A stretch of DNA of 49,510 nucleotides from Rhodospirillales bacterium (GTDB lineage Bacteria > Pseudomonadota > Alphaproteobacteria > Reyranellales > Reyranellaceae): contig WHTW01000045.1 in the NCBI GenBank assembly GCA_009377525.1, positions 1 to 49,510 on the forward strand. The letters run 5' to 3'. Below the pieces are notes generated by a model, which worked only from the letters and a program-made list of their open reading frames with translations, made no database searches and was not told the DNA's origin. The translations under genes and the position numbers were made by a program. Shown here in pieces: positions 23,570-34,902 of this stretch. Positions within the stretch are counted from its first letter, which is position 1; every line of letters starts with the position of its first letter.

Positions 23570-25069
23570 TCAACGCCGCACGTCGAGGTTCACCGTCACG
23601 TTCTTGCGCTGGGTAAAGCTGTCGAGCATCCCTTCGAGCGAGAACTCGCGGCCGATACCGCTCTGCTTGTAGCCACCGTAGGACATGCCCGGCACCTGGC
23701 CCAAACCCTGGTTGACCTGCACCCAGCCCGATTCGATGGCATGCGCCGTCCTGAGCCCGGTGCCGATGTCGTGCGTCCAGACATAGGCCGCGAGCCCGTA
23801 GTGGCTGTCATTGGCCATGCGGATCGCCTCGGCCTCGTCGTTCCAGCGGATCGCTACCAGGACCGGCCCGAAGATCTCCTCGCGCGCCAGTCGCCAGTCG
23901 TTGGAGCGGTCGGCAAAGACCGTCGGGATGGCGTAGTAGCCTTCGCTCAGCGGGCCGGTCTTGGGCGGCAGGCCGCCGAACACCAGCTTGGCGTCGGAGC
24001 GCTTCAGGCCCTCGTCGACATACTTGCAGACCTTGGTGAACTGCTTGTTGTTGATGATGGTGCCGATGTCGGTCTTCTCGTCGAGCGGATCGCCGATCTT
24101 GAGCGCCGTGGTTTTCTTCTCGAGCTTGCTCAGGAAGGAATCGAAGATGTCCTCGTGCAGGAACAGGCGCGAGCCCGCCGTGCAGCTCTGGCTCTGCCGC
24201 GTGAAGCGCATGGCGGCGATGATGCCGTCGGCCGCCCAATCCTCGTCGACGTCGGGATGGACGATCGACGGGCTCTTGCCGCCGAGCTCCAGCGACACCG
24301 GCACGATGCGCTCGGCCGCGGCGCGCATGACGATCTTGCCGACCTCGGTCGAGCCGGTGAAGGAGAGCTTGCGGATGCCAGGATGGTTCAAGAGCGGCCC
24401 GCCGACCTCCTCGGCGAAGCCGGTCAGGAGATTGAGCACGCCGGGCGGCAGGAACTGCTGGCAGATCTCGGCCATCAGCAGCACGCCGAGCGGCGCATCC
24501 TCGGCCGCCTTCATGACCATGGTGTTGCCGGCGCACAGCGCCGGCGCGATCTTGAGCGCGGCCAGCATGACCGGCGCGTTCCACGGAATGATGGCGCCGA
24601 CCACACCCAGCGGCTCGCGGCGCGTGTAGGACAGCACGTGCTCACCGAGCGGGATGGTCTCGCCCTTGAGCTCGCTGCCCAGGCCGCCGAAGTAACGGAA
24701 GATGTCGGCGGTGATGTTGGCCTCGCCGCGCGCCAGGGTGCGCAGCGCATTGCCGGTCTCGAGCGAAATCGTGCGCGCGATCTCCTCGGCGCGGGCCTGC
24801 AGGGCCTCGGCGATCTTGAGCAGTGCCTTGCCGCGCTCACGCGGCGGCACCTTGCGCCATTCGGCATAGGCCTTGGTCGCCGCTGCAACGGCGCGCTCGA
24901 CGTCGGCCGCGTTGCCGCGCGGCACTTCGGCGACCGACTTGCGCTTGGCGGGATTTTCGACGGTGATTCGGGCGCTCGAGGCGCTCTCGACCCACTCGCC
25001 GCCGATCAGCATGCCCTTGGGAGAGACGGAGTGATCCTGCGGCTTGCTCTCAGTGGCGGTCATCGACAT
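23570..25069 (-). CDS. NAD(P)-dependent aldehyde dehydrogenase
   Basis: A 499-residue member of the aldehyde dehydrogenase superfamily. The catalytic residues are C296 (SQSCTAGSR), E261 (LELGGK) and N164 (IPWN). The substrate class cannot be told; betaine-aldehyde and semialdehyde-type enzymes have the same layout. The start ATG at 25069 has CGGAGG six bases upstream. It lies downstream of ahpCD on the same strand with a 60-base gap, and may be transcribed separately. Confidence 0.95.
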   Translation of the reverse strand: MSMTATESKPQDHSVSPKGMLIGGEWVESASSARITVENPAKRKSVAEVPRGNAADVERAVAAATKAYAEWRKVPPRERGKALLKIAEALQARAEEIARTISLETGNALRTLARGEANITADIFRYFGGLGSELKGETIPLGEHVLSYTRREPLGVVGAIIPWNAPVMLAALKIAPALCAGNTMVMKAAEDAPLGVLLMAEICQQFLPPGVLNLLTGFAEEVGGPLLNHPGIRKLSFTGSTEVGKIVMRAAAERIVPVSLELGGKSPSIVHPDVDEDWAADGIIAAMRFTRQSQSCTAGSRLFLHEDIFDSFLSKLEKKTTALKIGDPLDEKTDIGTIINNKQFTKVCKYVDEGLKRSDAKLVFGGLPPKTGPLSEGYYAIPTVFADRSNDWRLAREEIFGPVLVAIRWNDEAEAIRMANDSHYGLAAYVWTHDIGTGLRTAHAIESGWVQVNQGLGQVPGMSYGGYKQSGIGREFSLEGMLDSFTQRKNVTVNLDVRR

Positions 25070-25129
25070 GCGGGTCCTCCGTTACCAAAAACGGCCGGAG
25101 TTTGGCCCGCATGTCGTGACGCTACAAGG

Positions 25130-25681
25130 CTACGCTGCCTTTGCCAGCGGCGCCGCCAGTGCCTCTTCCGCACTGAGCGTGCGGGCGACGGCATGGACCG
25201 TCGCGGCGATGCGAACGGCCGCCTGGATCTGCTCGGTGGAAAGACCGTGCTCGCGACAGACCTTCTCGTGCGCCTCCAGGCACATGCCGCAGCCATTGAT
25301 GGCGGACACCACCAGCGACCACAGCTCGAAGTCGACCTTGTCGACGCCGGGCTTGGCCATCGCGGTCATGCGCAGCTTGGCCGGCAAGGTCTTGTAGTCG
25401 GCCGCGTGCACCAGGTGCACGAAGCGGTAGTAGATGTTGTTCATCGCCATCAGCGACGCCGCGATCTTGGCGGCGTTCAGCGCCTCGGGCGAGAGCTCGC
25501 CGGCGAAGGCGTCGGCCACGGCTTGCGTGGTTGGCGCATGGTTGGCGGCAAGCGCGGCAGCGATGAAGCTGCCGGCCTTCTGCTGCGGGCTGAGAAGCTG
25601 CTCGGACGCCAGGCTCGACAGGTTGAGCTTGAGGTCGCGGGCATACTCCGGCAGCCGGTCCTTCAGGACGTCGATCGACAT
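25130..25681 (-). CDS. ahpD: Alkyl hydroperoxidase AhpD
   Basis: A 183-residue AhpD. The redox motif CGMC is C131 and C134, and the proton-relay residues E119 and H138 match those of mycobacterial AhpD, in nearly identical spacing. AhpD reduces AhpC, here encoded directly upstream, using lipoamide-type donors. Ten bases separate the genes, so they are one operon. The length is normal. Confidence 0.95.
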   Translation of the reverse strand: MSIDVLKDRLPEYARDLKLNLSSLASEQLLSPQQKAGSFIAAALAANHAPTTQAVADAFAGELSPEALNAAKIAASLMAMNNIYYRFVHLVHAADYKTLPAKLRMTAMAKPGVDKVDFELWSLVVSAINGCGMCLEAHEKVCREHGLSTEQIQAAVRIAATVHAVARTLSAEEALAAPLAKAA

Positions 25682-25691
25682 GGTTGCCTCC

Positions 25692-26231
25692 TCACGCGGC
25701 CTTCAGGACCTCGTCGCCCTTCTGCCAGTTGCAGGGGCAGAGCTCGTCGGTCTGCAGCGCATCGAGCACGCGCAGCACTTCCTGCGGATTGCGGCCGACC
25801 GAGAGGTCGTTCACCGACACGAAGCGGACGATGCCCTCGGGATCGACGATGAAGGTGGCGCGCAGGCAGACGCCCTCGGCCTTGTCGAGGATGCCCAGCT
25901 CCTGGGAGAGCTCGCGCTTGATGTCGGCCAGCATGGCGAACGGCAGCGCCTTCAGGTCGGCGTGATTCTGGCGCCAAGCCAGGTGCACGAACTCCGAATC
26001 GGTCGAGACGCCGTAGACCACCGCATCACGCTCAGCGAAGTCCTTGTTGAGCTTGCCGAAGGCGGCGATCTCGGTCGGACAGACGAAGGTGAAGTCCTTC
26101 GGCCAGAAGAACACGACCTTCCATTTGCCGGCGTCGGTCTTGTCGGAGAGCTGCTTGAAGGCCGTCTTCGGATCGGTGCTCACCACCGCCTTGAGGTCGA
26201 AGGAAGGAAACTTGTCGCCAATGGTCAGCAT
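25692..26231 (-). CDS. ahpC: Peroxiredoxin AhpC, mycobacterial type
   Basis: A 179-residue two-cysteine peroxiredoxin. The peroxidatic cysteine is C51 in FTFVCPTE, and a C-terminal CPCNW gives the resolving cysteines, the layout of actinobacterial and alphaproteobacterial AhpC paired with AhpD rather than AhpF. It removes hydrogen peroxide, alkyl hydroperoxides and peroxynitrite. It heads the ahpC-ahpD operon. A near-perfect iron-control palindrome lies 20 bases upstream of the start, so it is probably under iron-linked control. Confidence 0.96.
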   Translation of the reverse strand: MLTIGDKFPSFDLKAVVSTDPKTAFKQLSDKTDAGKWKVVFFWPKDFTFVCPTEIAAFGKLNKDFAERDAVVYGVSTDSEFVHLAWRQNHADLKALPFAMLADIKRELSQELGILDKAEGVCLRATFIVDPEGIVRFVSVNDLSVGRNPQEVLRVLDALQTDELCPCNWQKGDEVLKAA

Positions 26232-26250
26232 GAAACGCTCCGTTAAATAG

Positions 26251-26267
26251 ATTAGAACGTTTCTAAA
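26251..26267 (-). promoter_or_regulatory. ICE-like Irr box upstream of ahpC
   Basis: On the minus strand this reads TTTAGAA-ACG-TTCTAAT, matching the alphaproteobacterial iron control element TTTAGAAnnnTTCTAAA at every fixed position but the last. It lies 20-36 bases before the ahpC ATG, overlapping the likely -10 region, with TTGCAA further upstream as a possible -35. A bound Irr would block the promoter. Confidence 0.65.
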
Positions 26268-26323
26268 TATGCTGCGTCTGCATTGAATTGCAAGTCATTC
26301 GCAGAACTATTTCAATGAAATAA

Positions 26324-26764
26324 TTACTCCTTCTTTTTCAATGACTTACGTTTTCGCTTCGCTGTCAGCTCGCCGTACTTCATGCCTTCGAGCTTGATGC
26401 CGTCAGGGTCGAGGAAGAACACGGCGTAGTAGTCCTCGTAATACTCGTCGGCGGGATCGACGATGCGTACACGCTGCTCCTCGAGGAAGCTTTGCAGCGC
26501 GTCGACATCCTTTCGATTGCGCAATTCGAAGGCGTAGTGATGCAGGCCGACGTCGCCGATGCGGTGCTTCTTGCGGCCCTCCGCCGGCGCGATCCAGTAG
26601 CGCGTCTTGCCGTTGGTCCAGCCGATCGTGCTGGGATACTCGTCCGAGATCTCGAACCCCAGGAACTCGAACAGGCGGCCGTAGAAGGCCTTCGACTTCT
26701 CGTAATCGCTGGCCCTGATCGAGATGTGGTCGATGCCGACCACCTTGCAGGCTGGCTTGGCCAT
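26324..26764 (-). CDS. VOC family (glyoxalase-fold) protein
   Basis: A 146-residue protein with paired vicinal-oxygen-chelate modules. GIDHISIRASDYEKSKAFYGRL starts the first and VGLHHYAFELRNRKDVDAL the second; H12 and the histidines in GLHHYAF plus the glutamate in IKLEGM are the likely metal ligands. A strongly basic tail (KRKRKSLKKK) follows the domain. The ATG at 26764 fits the family; the frame extends upstream through the receptor remnant and is not coding. The substrate is unknown. Confidence 0.88.
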   Translation of the reverse strand: MAKPACKVVGIDHISIRASDYEKSKAFYGRLFEFLGFEISDEYPSTIGWTNGKTRYWIAPAEGRKKHRIGDVGLHHYAFELRNRKDVDALQSFLEEQRVRIVDPADEYYEDYYAVFFLDPDGIKLEGMKYGELTAKRKRKSLKKKE

Positions 26765-26858
26765 GGCGCACCTGTTGAGAGAGGGATTCCTGTGGTCACA
26801 ACGGCATGGATGTCGGATTGTTTCCCGACCATCCGGGGCGGACAAGACGGGGCGAAAC

Positions 26859-27174
26859 GACGAATCCTCGACCGCGATCCTGTCGCGCCGCACGAAGGTG
26901 AATTTCTCCATCCCGATCTTCATCGACGGCGCGATCTTCGCCATCGGTCCCAATGGCCCGCGCGACGTAAAACAGCAAGGAGAAGGAGGCAGCGAGCCTG
27001 ATGATGGCCGACACCTATCTCAGCATCGAGCCGATTGCGCTCGCCCTGCGCCGCGGCGACAGCGATTTCCGCCTCGCGGTCGACACGGCGCTGAGCCACA
27101 TCAACCGCCGCGGCGAAATCGTCCAGGTCTTCAAAGGGGCTTTCGGTCCCCTGACGACGCCCAGCCTCTCCTGA
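26859..27174 (+). pseudogene. Broken family-3 amino-acid solute receptor
   Basis: Two pieces of a periplasmic amino-acid receptor (SBP_bac_3) are visible in different frames. The first, near 26868-26950, reads STAILSRRTKVNFSIPIFID, matching the middle of such receptors. The second, 27001-27174, reads LSIEPIALALRRGDSDF and RLAVDTALSHINRRGEIV, the normal C-terminus, ending at TGA. The residues between, and the N-terminus, are missing. Reading upstream from the second piece meets a stop at 26968. A deletion plus frameshift has destroyed the gene. It is unrelated to the intact receptor at 34902. Confidence 0.8.
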
Positions 27175-27232
27175 ACGCCCCGTTTCAGATCTCAGGCTTG
27201 CCGGACTAGCCAAGACAGGCCATCTGCTGCGT

Positions 27233-28243
27233 ATGCGTCTTTCCGTTCTCGATCAGTCGATCGCCGTCGCCGACCGCCCCCAGGACCAGTCGATCCGCAA
27301 CACCGTGGCGCTCGCCAGGCATTGCGAGGCGCTGGGCTACGAGCGCTTCTGGGTTTCCGAGCATCACAACCATCCGACCATCGTCGGCACGGCGCCCGAG
27401 ATCGTGATCGCGGCCATCGCCGCCACCACCGATCGCATCCGCATCGGCAGCGCCGGCATCATGCTGCCGCACTACGCCCCCTTCAAAGTGGCCGAGGTGT
27501 TCCGCGTGCTCGATGCGCTGGCACCCGGCCGCATCGACATGGGGCTGGGCCGCGCGCCGGGCTCCGACGGCCGCACCGCCTTTGCCCTCAATCCCGCCGC
27601 CAACGAGCGCCCCGAACACTTTCCCGCCGACGTACGCGATCTTCTTGCCTGGGTTCACGGGAAGCCTCTGGTCGATCGCCATCCCTTCGCCGCCGTAAAA
27701 GCCTTCCCGCAGGGCGAGACCGCGCCGGAAGTCTGGATCCTCGGCAGCTCCGACTACGGCGCCCAGGTCGCCGCTCTGTTCGGCCTGCCCTACTGCTACG
27801 CCTGGTTCTTCAGCGACGGCGCCGGCGGCGAGCGCGCCATAAAGCTCTACAAGGAGAAGTACCGGCCGAGCGCGCGTCATCCCGAGCCGCGCTCGAGCCT
27901 CTGCGTCTGGGCGCTGGCCGCCGAGACCATGGAGGAGGCGCAGTACCATTTCACGTCACGCGCGCTCTCGCGCATGAACCGCGACCGCGGCATCCTCGTG
28001 CCGTTGGACACGCCCGATGTCGCCGCCAAGGCGCTGGAAGCCTACGACCCGGGCCGCGTCGAGCATTTCCGCCGTGACTCGTTCGTCGGCACCGGCCCGG
28101 AGGTCGCCGCCCGCATCGAGGAGCTCAAGGATCAGGTCGGCGTCGACGAAATGGCCGTGGTGACCTGGACGCACGACGAGGAGGTGCGGCGGGCGAGCTA
28201 CACGCATCTCGCCCGCGCCATGGGTTTCGCGCCGAAGGCCTAG
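27233..28243 (+). CDS. LLM class flavin-dependent oxidoreductase
   Basis: A 336-residue luciferase-like monooxygenase. RLSVLDQSIAVADR, RFWVSEHHNHP and IGSAGIMLPHYAPFKVAE are typical of the MsnO8/YhbW-like subgroup of F420- or FMN-dependent oxidoreductases. The start ATG has no strong ribosome site. It lies downstream of the receptor pseudogene and converges on the gene at 28240 with overlapping stop codons (CTAG). The substrate is unknown. Confidence 0.92.
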   Translation: MRLSVLDQSIAVADRPQDQSIRNTVALARHCEALGYERFWVSEHHNHPTIVGTAPEIVIAAIAATTDRIRIGSAGIMLPHYAPFKVAEVFRVLDALAPGRIDMGLGRAPGSDGRTAFALNPAANERPEHFPADVRDLLAWVHGKPLVDRHPFAAVKAFPQGETAPEVWILGSSDYGAQVAALFGLPYCYAWFFSDGAGGERAIKLYKEKYRPSARHPEPRSSLCVWALAAETMEEAQYHFTSRALSRMNRDRGILVPLDTPDVAAKALEAYDPGRVEHFRRDSFVGTGPEVAARIEELKDQVGVDEMAVVTWTHDEEVRRASYTHLARAMGFAPKA

Positions 28244-28821
28244 CGCGCCTCCGTCCAGCTCTCCGAGAACGCCAGCGCGCAGGTGCTGAAGGGCCGGCCC
28301 TCACGGTCGCGCTTCCACGGCGTGCCGCGCGCCTGATTGCCGTTGATGGTGAGGCGCGCGCCCAGCGCCGGCACCAGCACGGTGCAGACGCCGTACTGCC
28401 GGTTCTGCGGCGGCTGGTTGGGCTCGGTGTGGATCAGGAGCGGTTCGCCGATGTCGTACCAGGTCATGGCGATGTCGGCGTCGTGCGCCTTGATGTGCTC
28501 GGTCCAGAAGTATTGCGGATCGCCCGACTTCGAGAAGCTGGCGTCGGTCACCGGGATCGTCGTGTCCTTCAACTCGGCATTGAGCATGCCCTGCACGGTC
28601 TGCTGCAGCCAGCGCGCCATGGCGATGTTGTCGGAATAGATCCGCCAATGGCCGTGCGTCAGCTCGCTCTTGACGTAGAGCACATGTCCCGGCCCCGCGG
28701 GACAGAACAGGATCCGCCAGTAGCTGGCGTCGGTCGAGTTGGGATCGCCGTCCTTCTCGGACAGGCGAATGAACGGGTTCTCCCCGGTCAGGATCAAACG
28801 ATGCGGGTCTGCGACGGGCAT
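28240..28821 (-). CDS. Conserved hypothetical protein
   Basis: A 193-residue soluble protein with no family I recognise. It begins MPVADPHRLILTGENPFIRL, is rich in aromatic residues and prolines, and has a central segment HWRIYSDNIAMARWLQQTVQ. The start at 28821 has GGGAGA about six bases upstream. The open frame continues far upstream, but that is antisense to the FecR-type gene and is not coding. It is divergent from that gene, with 81 bases between starts. It may be an enzyme or ligand-binding protein; nothing in the sequence decides this. Confidence 0.65.
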   Translation of the reverse strand: MPVADPHRLILTGENPFIRLSEKDGDPNSTDASYWRILFCPAGPGHVLYVKSELTHGHWRIYSDNIAMARWLQQTVQGMLNAELKDTTIPVTDASFSKSGDPQYFWTEHIKAHDADIAMTWYDIGEPLLIHTEPNQPPQNRQYGVCTVLVPALGARLTINGNQARGTPWKRDREGRPFSTCALAFSESWTEAR

Positions 28822-28902
28822 TCTTCTTCTCCCTGCCGGAACCGGCTTTGCCGGGCGGCGTTCCAGTGGATCGGAGGCAAAGCCTAGCAGGGAGGCGCCA
28901 AA

Positions 28903-31110
<2,208 letters not shown>

Positions 31111-31211
31111 GCGCTAAGGCACCGTCTCAGGATTTCCGATCAACGATGGATAGAGCGACAACGCGGTCGAACCCTATCAAAAGCGTCAGAGTCGGTCAAT
31201 AACTGTCGTGC

Positions 31212-32183
31212 TTACAGGACCTGGTTGCGCAGCGCCGCCTTCTCGTCGCGCCACAGCCGATCGAGGTTTTCGATCAGGATGTCGATGACGTTGTCCTCGT
31301 AGGCACGGGTCTCGCCCGCGGTGTGCGGCGTGACGAAGACGTTGGGCATCGTCCAGAGCGGCGAGGCGGCCGGCAATGGCTCCGCGGCGGTGACGTCGAT
31401 CGCGGCGGCCCAGATGCGGTTGTTCTTCATGGTGTCGATCAGGGCGGCCTCGTCGGCGACCTTGCCGCGCGCCACGTTGACGAACACCGACGAGGGCTTC
31501 ATCGCCGCGAACGCCGCCGCGCTCATCAGGCCGGTGGTCTCCGGCGTGAGCGCGCAGGTCAGGGCCACGATGTCGGCCTGCGGCACCAGCTTCACCAGGT
31601 CGCCCATGCCGTAGATCGAATCGGCGCCGTTCTCGCCCTGCGAGGGATCGCGCCGGATGCCGATCACCTTCATGCCGAAGGCCTTGGCCAGCAGCGCGAG
31701 GTGGCTGCCGATGCGGCCCATGCCGACGACCAGCAGCGTCTTGCCGCCGAGTTCGTCCTCGCGCTGGGCGAGATCGCCGATCATGCCGCGCCACATCTTC
31801 TTGTGCTGATTGTCGCGCGCCTCGGGCAGGCGACGGAAGATCGCCAGGATCAGCGCGATCGCATGCTCGGCCACGGCGCGGGCATTGACGCCGGCGGCGC
31901 TGGCGAGCCGCACGTTCTTGGCGCCGAGCTGCTCCTTGGAATACTGGTCCATGCCCGAGCTGATCGACTGGATGAACTTCAGCTTGGCGGCGTGAGGAAT
32001 GAGGTCGTTCTTCCACATGCCCGAGGCCACCACGATGTCGGCCTCGCCGATACGCTTCACCAGATCGTCATAGGCCCAGACCTGGAAGCTCTTGATGCCG
32101 GTCTTTCGCAGCTCGAAGCGCGCTTGCATCTGGTAAGCCGCATGCGCAAAGCAGATCGTCAGATTGTCCTTCGCCGGAAACAT
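31212..32183 (-). CDS. D-2-hydroxyacid dehydrogenase
   Basis: A 323-residue NAD(P)-dependent 2-hydroxyacid dehydrogenase. The cofactor motif is VVGMGRIGSH. The catalytic triad is the Arg in VNVARGK, the Glu in AAEPLP and the His in TPHTAGE. It interconverts a 2-oxoacid with a D-2-hydroxyacid. It is the last gene of the minus-strand unit with an amino-acid ABC transporter and a DadA-like flavoenzyme, which makes 2-oxoacids from amino acids; reduction of that product would be a natural next step. The ATG at 32183 follows GGGAG by about ten bases; a TTG nine bases upstream is possible. Confidence 0.92.
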   Translation of the reverse strand: MFPAKDNLTICFAHAAYQMQARFELRKTGIKSFQVWAYDDLVKRIGEADIVVASGMWKNDLIPHAAKLKFIQSISSGMDQYSKEQLGAKNVRLASAAGVNARAVAEHAIALILAIFRRLPEARDNQHKKMWRGMIGDLAQREDELGGKTLLVVGMGRIGSHLALLAKAFGMKVIGIRRDPSQGENGADSIYGMGDLVKLVPQADIVALTCALTPETTGLMSAAAFAAMKPSSVFVNVARGKVADEAALIDTMKNNRIWAAAIDVTAAEPLPAASPLWTMPNVFVTPHTAGETRAYEDNVIDILIENLDRLWRDEKAALRNQVL

Positions 32184-32197
32184 TCGTCCCAAACTCC

Positions 32198-32980
32198 CTA
32201 AGCCTTGCGCTCGCCGATGGTGCTGTGGAAGCGCGACAGGAACGACGCCGTACGCGGGTTCTTGGGCCGGAGCAAGACTTCTTCCGCCCTCCCCTGCTCG
32301 ACCACCTGGCCCGCATCCATGACCAAAACCTGGTCGGCGACGTCGCGCGCGAAGGCCATCTCGTGGGTCACCACGATCATGGTCGTGCCGTCGGTCGCGA
32401 GCTGTTTCATGACGTCGAGCACTTCGCCCACCAACTCGGGATCGAGCGCCGACGTCACCTCGTCGAACAGCATGATCTCCGGCGCCATCGCCATGGCGCG
32501 CGCGATGGCGACGCGCTGCTGCTGGCCGCCCGACAGATTGCGCGGGAAACGGTGCGTGAGGGCTGCCAGGCCGACCTTGGCCAAAAGATCGCGGGCGACG
32601 GTCTCGGCTTCGGCCTTCGCCATCTTCTTCACGATCACCGGGCCGGACATCACGTTCTGCAGCGCCGTCATGTGCGGAAACAGGTCGAACTGCTGGAACA
32701 CCATGCCGATGCGGGCACGAAAGCGCGCCAGCTCACGGCCGTGTGGCATGGAGCGCCCCTGCCTTCCATGATGGGCGCCGAAGTCGATGCGGCGATCGCC
32801 GACCTGCAGCGTGCCGGCCGACGGCTCCTCGAGAAGATTGATGCAGCGCAGGAAGGTCGACTTGCCGCAACCCGACGGGCCGATCACGACCACGACCTGG
32901 CCGCGATCGACCTCGAGCGATACGCCGCGCACGGCCTCGACCGTGCCGTAGCTCTTGCGCAGGCCCTCGGCCTTGACCAT
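32198..32980 (-). CDS. Amino-acid ABC transporter ATP-binding protein
   Basis: A 260-residue ABC ATPase of the polar-amino-acid (HisP/GlnQ) type. Walker A is GPSGCGKST, the Q-loop lies in GMVFQQFDLFPHMT, the signature is LSGGQQQRVAIARA and Walker B is IMLFDEVTSALDP. It powers uptake together with the permease at 32991 and the receptor at 34902. The ATG at 32980 is taken as the start since the upstream part of the frame is antisense-like noise; the permease stop codon lies 10 bases upstream. Confidence 0.95.
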   Translation of the reverse strand: MVKAEGLRKSYGTVEAVRGVSLEVDRGQVVVVIGPSGCGKSTFLRCINLLEEPSAGTLQVGDRRIDFGAHHGRQGRSMPHGRELARFRARIGMVFQQFDLFPHMTALQNVMSGPVIVKKMAKAEAETVARDLLAKVGLAALTHRFPRNLSGGQQQRVAIARAMAMAPEIMLFDEVTSALDPELVGEVLDVMKQLATDGTTMIVVTHEMAFARDVADQVLVMDAGQVVEQGRAEEVLLRPKNPRTASFLSRFHSTIGERKA

Positions 32981-32990
32981 CACCTCGCCG

Positions 32991-33662
32991 CTACTGGTCA
33001 ACGCGAGCCTCCAGGCGGGCCGCCCACAGGGTGAGCGGATAGAGGATGACGAAGTAGGCGATGGCGACGCTGGTATAGACTTCCAGCGGCCGGAAGGTGT
33101 CGGAAACGATGATCGAGCCCGTGTACATGAGGTCGGGGATCGCCACGACATAGAGCAGCGAGGTGTTCTTGAGCTGGATGATCGACTGGTTGACGAACGG
33201 CGGCACCATGCGCTTGGTGGCCTGCGGCAGGATGATGTGGCGCATCAGCTCGCCGCCGGTCATGCCGAGCGCGCGCGACGCCTGCCACTGGCCCTTGTCG
33301 ATCGAGATGATGCCGCCGCGGAAGATCTCGGTGGCAAACGCGCCCATGTAGAGCGTCAGGCCAAGGCCTGCGGCGAACCAGTCCGGCAGCTCGACCTGCA
33401 GCACGATCGGCAGCGCATAGTAGAACCACACGATCTGCACCAGCAGCGGCGTGCAGCGGAAGATTTCCACGTAGTAGTGGACCGGCAGCGTCACCCAGCG
33501 GCTGCGCACCAGCAGCAGCAGGCCGCAGATCACGCCGATGATCATGCCGCCCACCACCGTGCCCACCGAATAGGCCAGCGTGACGCCGAGCCCCTTCGCC
33601 CAGAGATGGGTGTAACTGAGGACGAGGCCGAAGTCCCATATGTAGGCGGCGGCGAGGATCAT
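32991..33662 (-). CDS. Amino-acid ABC transporter permease
   Basis: A 223-residue inner-membrane protein with about five segments. The cytoplasmic EAA loop GGIISIDKGQWQASRALGMT is typical of HisM/GlnP-type permeases, as is the N-terminal GLGVTLAYSV. The ATG at 33662 lies one base after the stop of the DadA-like gene (TGACATG), so they are co-translated. Only one permease gene is present, so the transporter probably uses a homodimer. Confidence 0.95.
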   Translation of the reverse strand: MILAAAYIWDFGLVLSYTHLWAKGLGVTLAYSVGTVVGGMIIGVICGLLLLVRSRWVTLPVHYYVEIFRCTPLLVQIVWFYYALPIVLQVELPDWFAAGLGLTLYMGAFATEIFRGGIISIDKGQWQASRALGMTGGELMRHIILPQATKRMVPPFVNQSIIQLKNTSLLYVVAIPDLMYTGSIIVSDTFRPLEVYTSVAIAYFVILYPLTLWAARLEARVDQ

Positions 33663-33663
33663 G

Positions 33664-34902
33664 TCAGAACCTGTCCGGCCGGAAGGGCGCCAGATCGACC
33701 GTGGTCGGCTGGCCAGTGGCAAGCTCGGCGATGAGCTTGCCGGTGATGCCGGCCATGGTGAGACCGAGGTGGTCGTGGCCGAAGGCGAAGAACACGTTCT
33801 TGTGGCGCGGCGAGCGGCCGATCACCGGCTTGGAATCCGGATGCGACGGCCGGGGACCCATCCACTTGGAGGCGGGCTCGCCCTTCAGCCCGGGCACCAG
33901 TTCCTTGGCGTGCCGCGCGATCATGTCGGCGATGCGCATGTCGGCCGGCGCATCGGGGGCTGCGAATTCGGCGACGCCGGTGGCGCGGATGCCTTCATGC
34001 ATGTGCGCCAGCGAGACGCTGCGATCGGCCGACACCAGCGCGCGCCTGAGGCCAAAGTCCTGGCCGGGGAACATCACGTGATAGCCGCGCTCGGCTTCCA
34101 GCGGCACCGAGGTGCCGAGCTGCCTGGCAAGCGGCCGCGACCATACGCCGGCCGCCAGCACGACGGTCTCGACGTCCAACGGGCCGCGATCGGTGACGAT
34201 CCTGGTCGGTCCGTCGCCGCCGATCTCGAAGCCCCGCACCTCGGCGTTGACGATCTCGCCGCCGCGGCGGACGAAATCCTTGGCCAGCGAATCGCACAGC
34301 CGCCACGGATCGATGGTGCGGTTGACGTCGGGCAGCGACACCGCCTTGACGATCTTCTTCGACAGCGCGGGCTCCATCTGCCGCGCCTCGTTGCCGTCGA
34401 GGACGTCCATGTGCACGCCGTGGCGGCGGCGCAGGTCGAGGGCGTAGGCGGCGTTCCGGAACGTCTCCTCGCTCTCGAAGAGCATCATCAGGCCGCCGTC
34501 CTTCACCCACTGCTTGGCATCCGCCCCCTCGATCAATGGCGCATAGCCCGCGTGCGTATGGACCAGCAGCGAGTTGCGCGCGGCGGCGATCTCCTCGACG
34601 CGCGAGGGCCGCGCCGCCGCGATGAAGCGCAGGAACCAGGGCAGCGCGCTCGGTACATGACTCCAGCGCAGCTTCAGGGGCGACGTGGAGTCGAACAGCA
34701 TCTTCGGCACCTTCTTCAGCACGCCGGGCATGGCGAAGGGCACGCAGGAGGCGATGCCGAAGCTGCCGGAATTGCCGAAGGAAGCCTTCATGCCCGGCTC
34801 GCCCTTCTCGACGAGCCGGACCTTGAAACCCTCGCGCTGAAGATGAAGCGCGCAACAGACGCCGACGATGCCGGCGCCTATCACGGTGGCGGTCCTGGCC
34901 AT
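33664..34902 (-). CDS. DadA-like D-amino acid dehydrogenase
   Basis: A 412-residue FAD-dependent oxidoreductase of the DAO/DadA family. The FAD motif is VIGAGIVGVCCALHLQREG at residues 7-25. KASFGNSGSFGIA matches the DadA motif, and the C-terminal FFAFGHDHLGLTMAGITGKL is the second flavin contact. It would oxidise a D-amino acid (or an imino acid such as hydroxyproline) to a 2-oxoacid. It sits between the receptor and the permease of an amino-acid ABC transporter, overlapping the receptor stop by one base and coupled to the permease start. The transported amino acid is therefore probably its substrate. Confidence 0.9.
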   Translation of the reverse strand: MARTATVIGAGIVGVCCALHLQREGFKVRLVEKGEPGMKASFGNSGSFGIASCVPFAMPGVLKKVPKMLFDSTSPLKLRWSHVPSALPWFLRFIAAARPSRVEEIAAARNSLLVHTHAGYAPLIEGADAKQWVKDGGLMMLFESEETFRNAAYALDLRRRHGVHMDVLDGNEARQMEPALSKKIVKAVSLPDVNRTIDPWRLCDSLAKDFVRRGGEIVNAEVRGFEIGGDGPTRIVTDRGPLDVETVVLAAGVWSRPLARQLGTSVPLEAERGYHVMFPGQDFGLRRALVSADRSVSLAHMHEGIRATGVAEFAAPDAPADMRIADMIARHAKELVPGLKGEPASKWMGPRPSHPDSKPVIGRSPRHKNVFFAFGHDHLGLTMAGITGKLIAELATGQPTTVDLAPFRPDRF

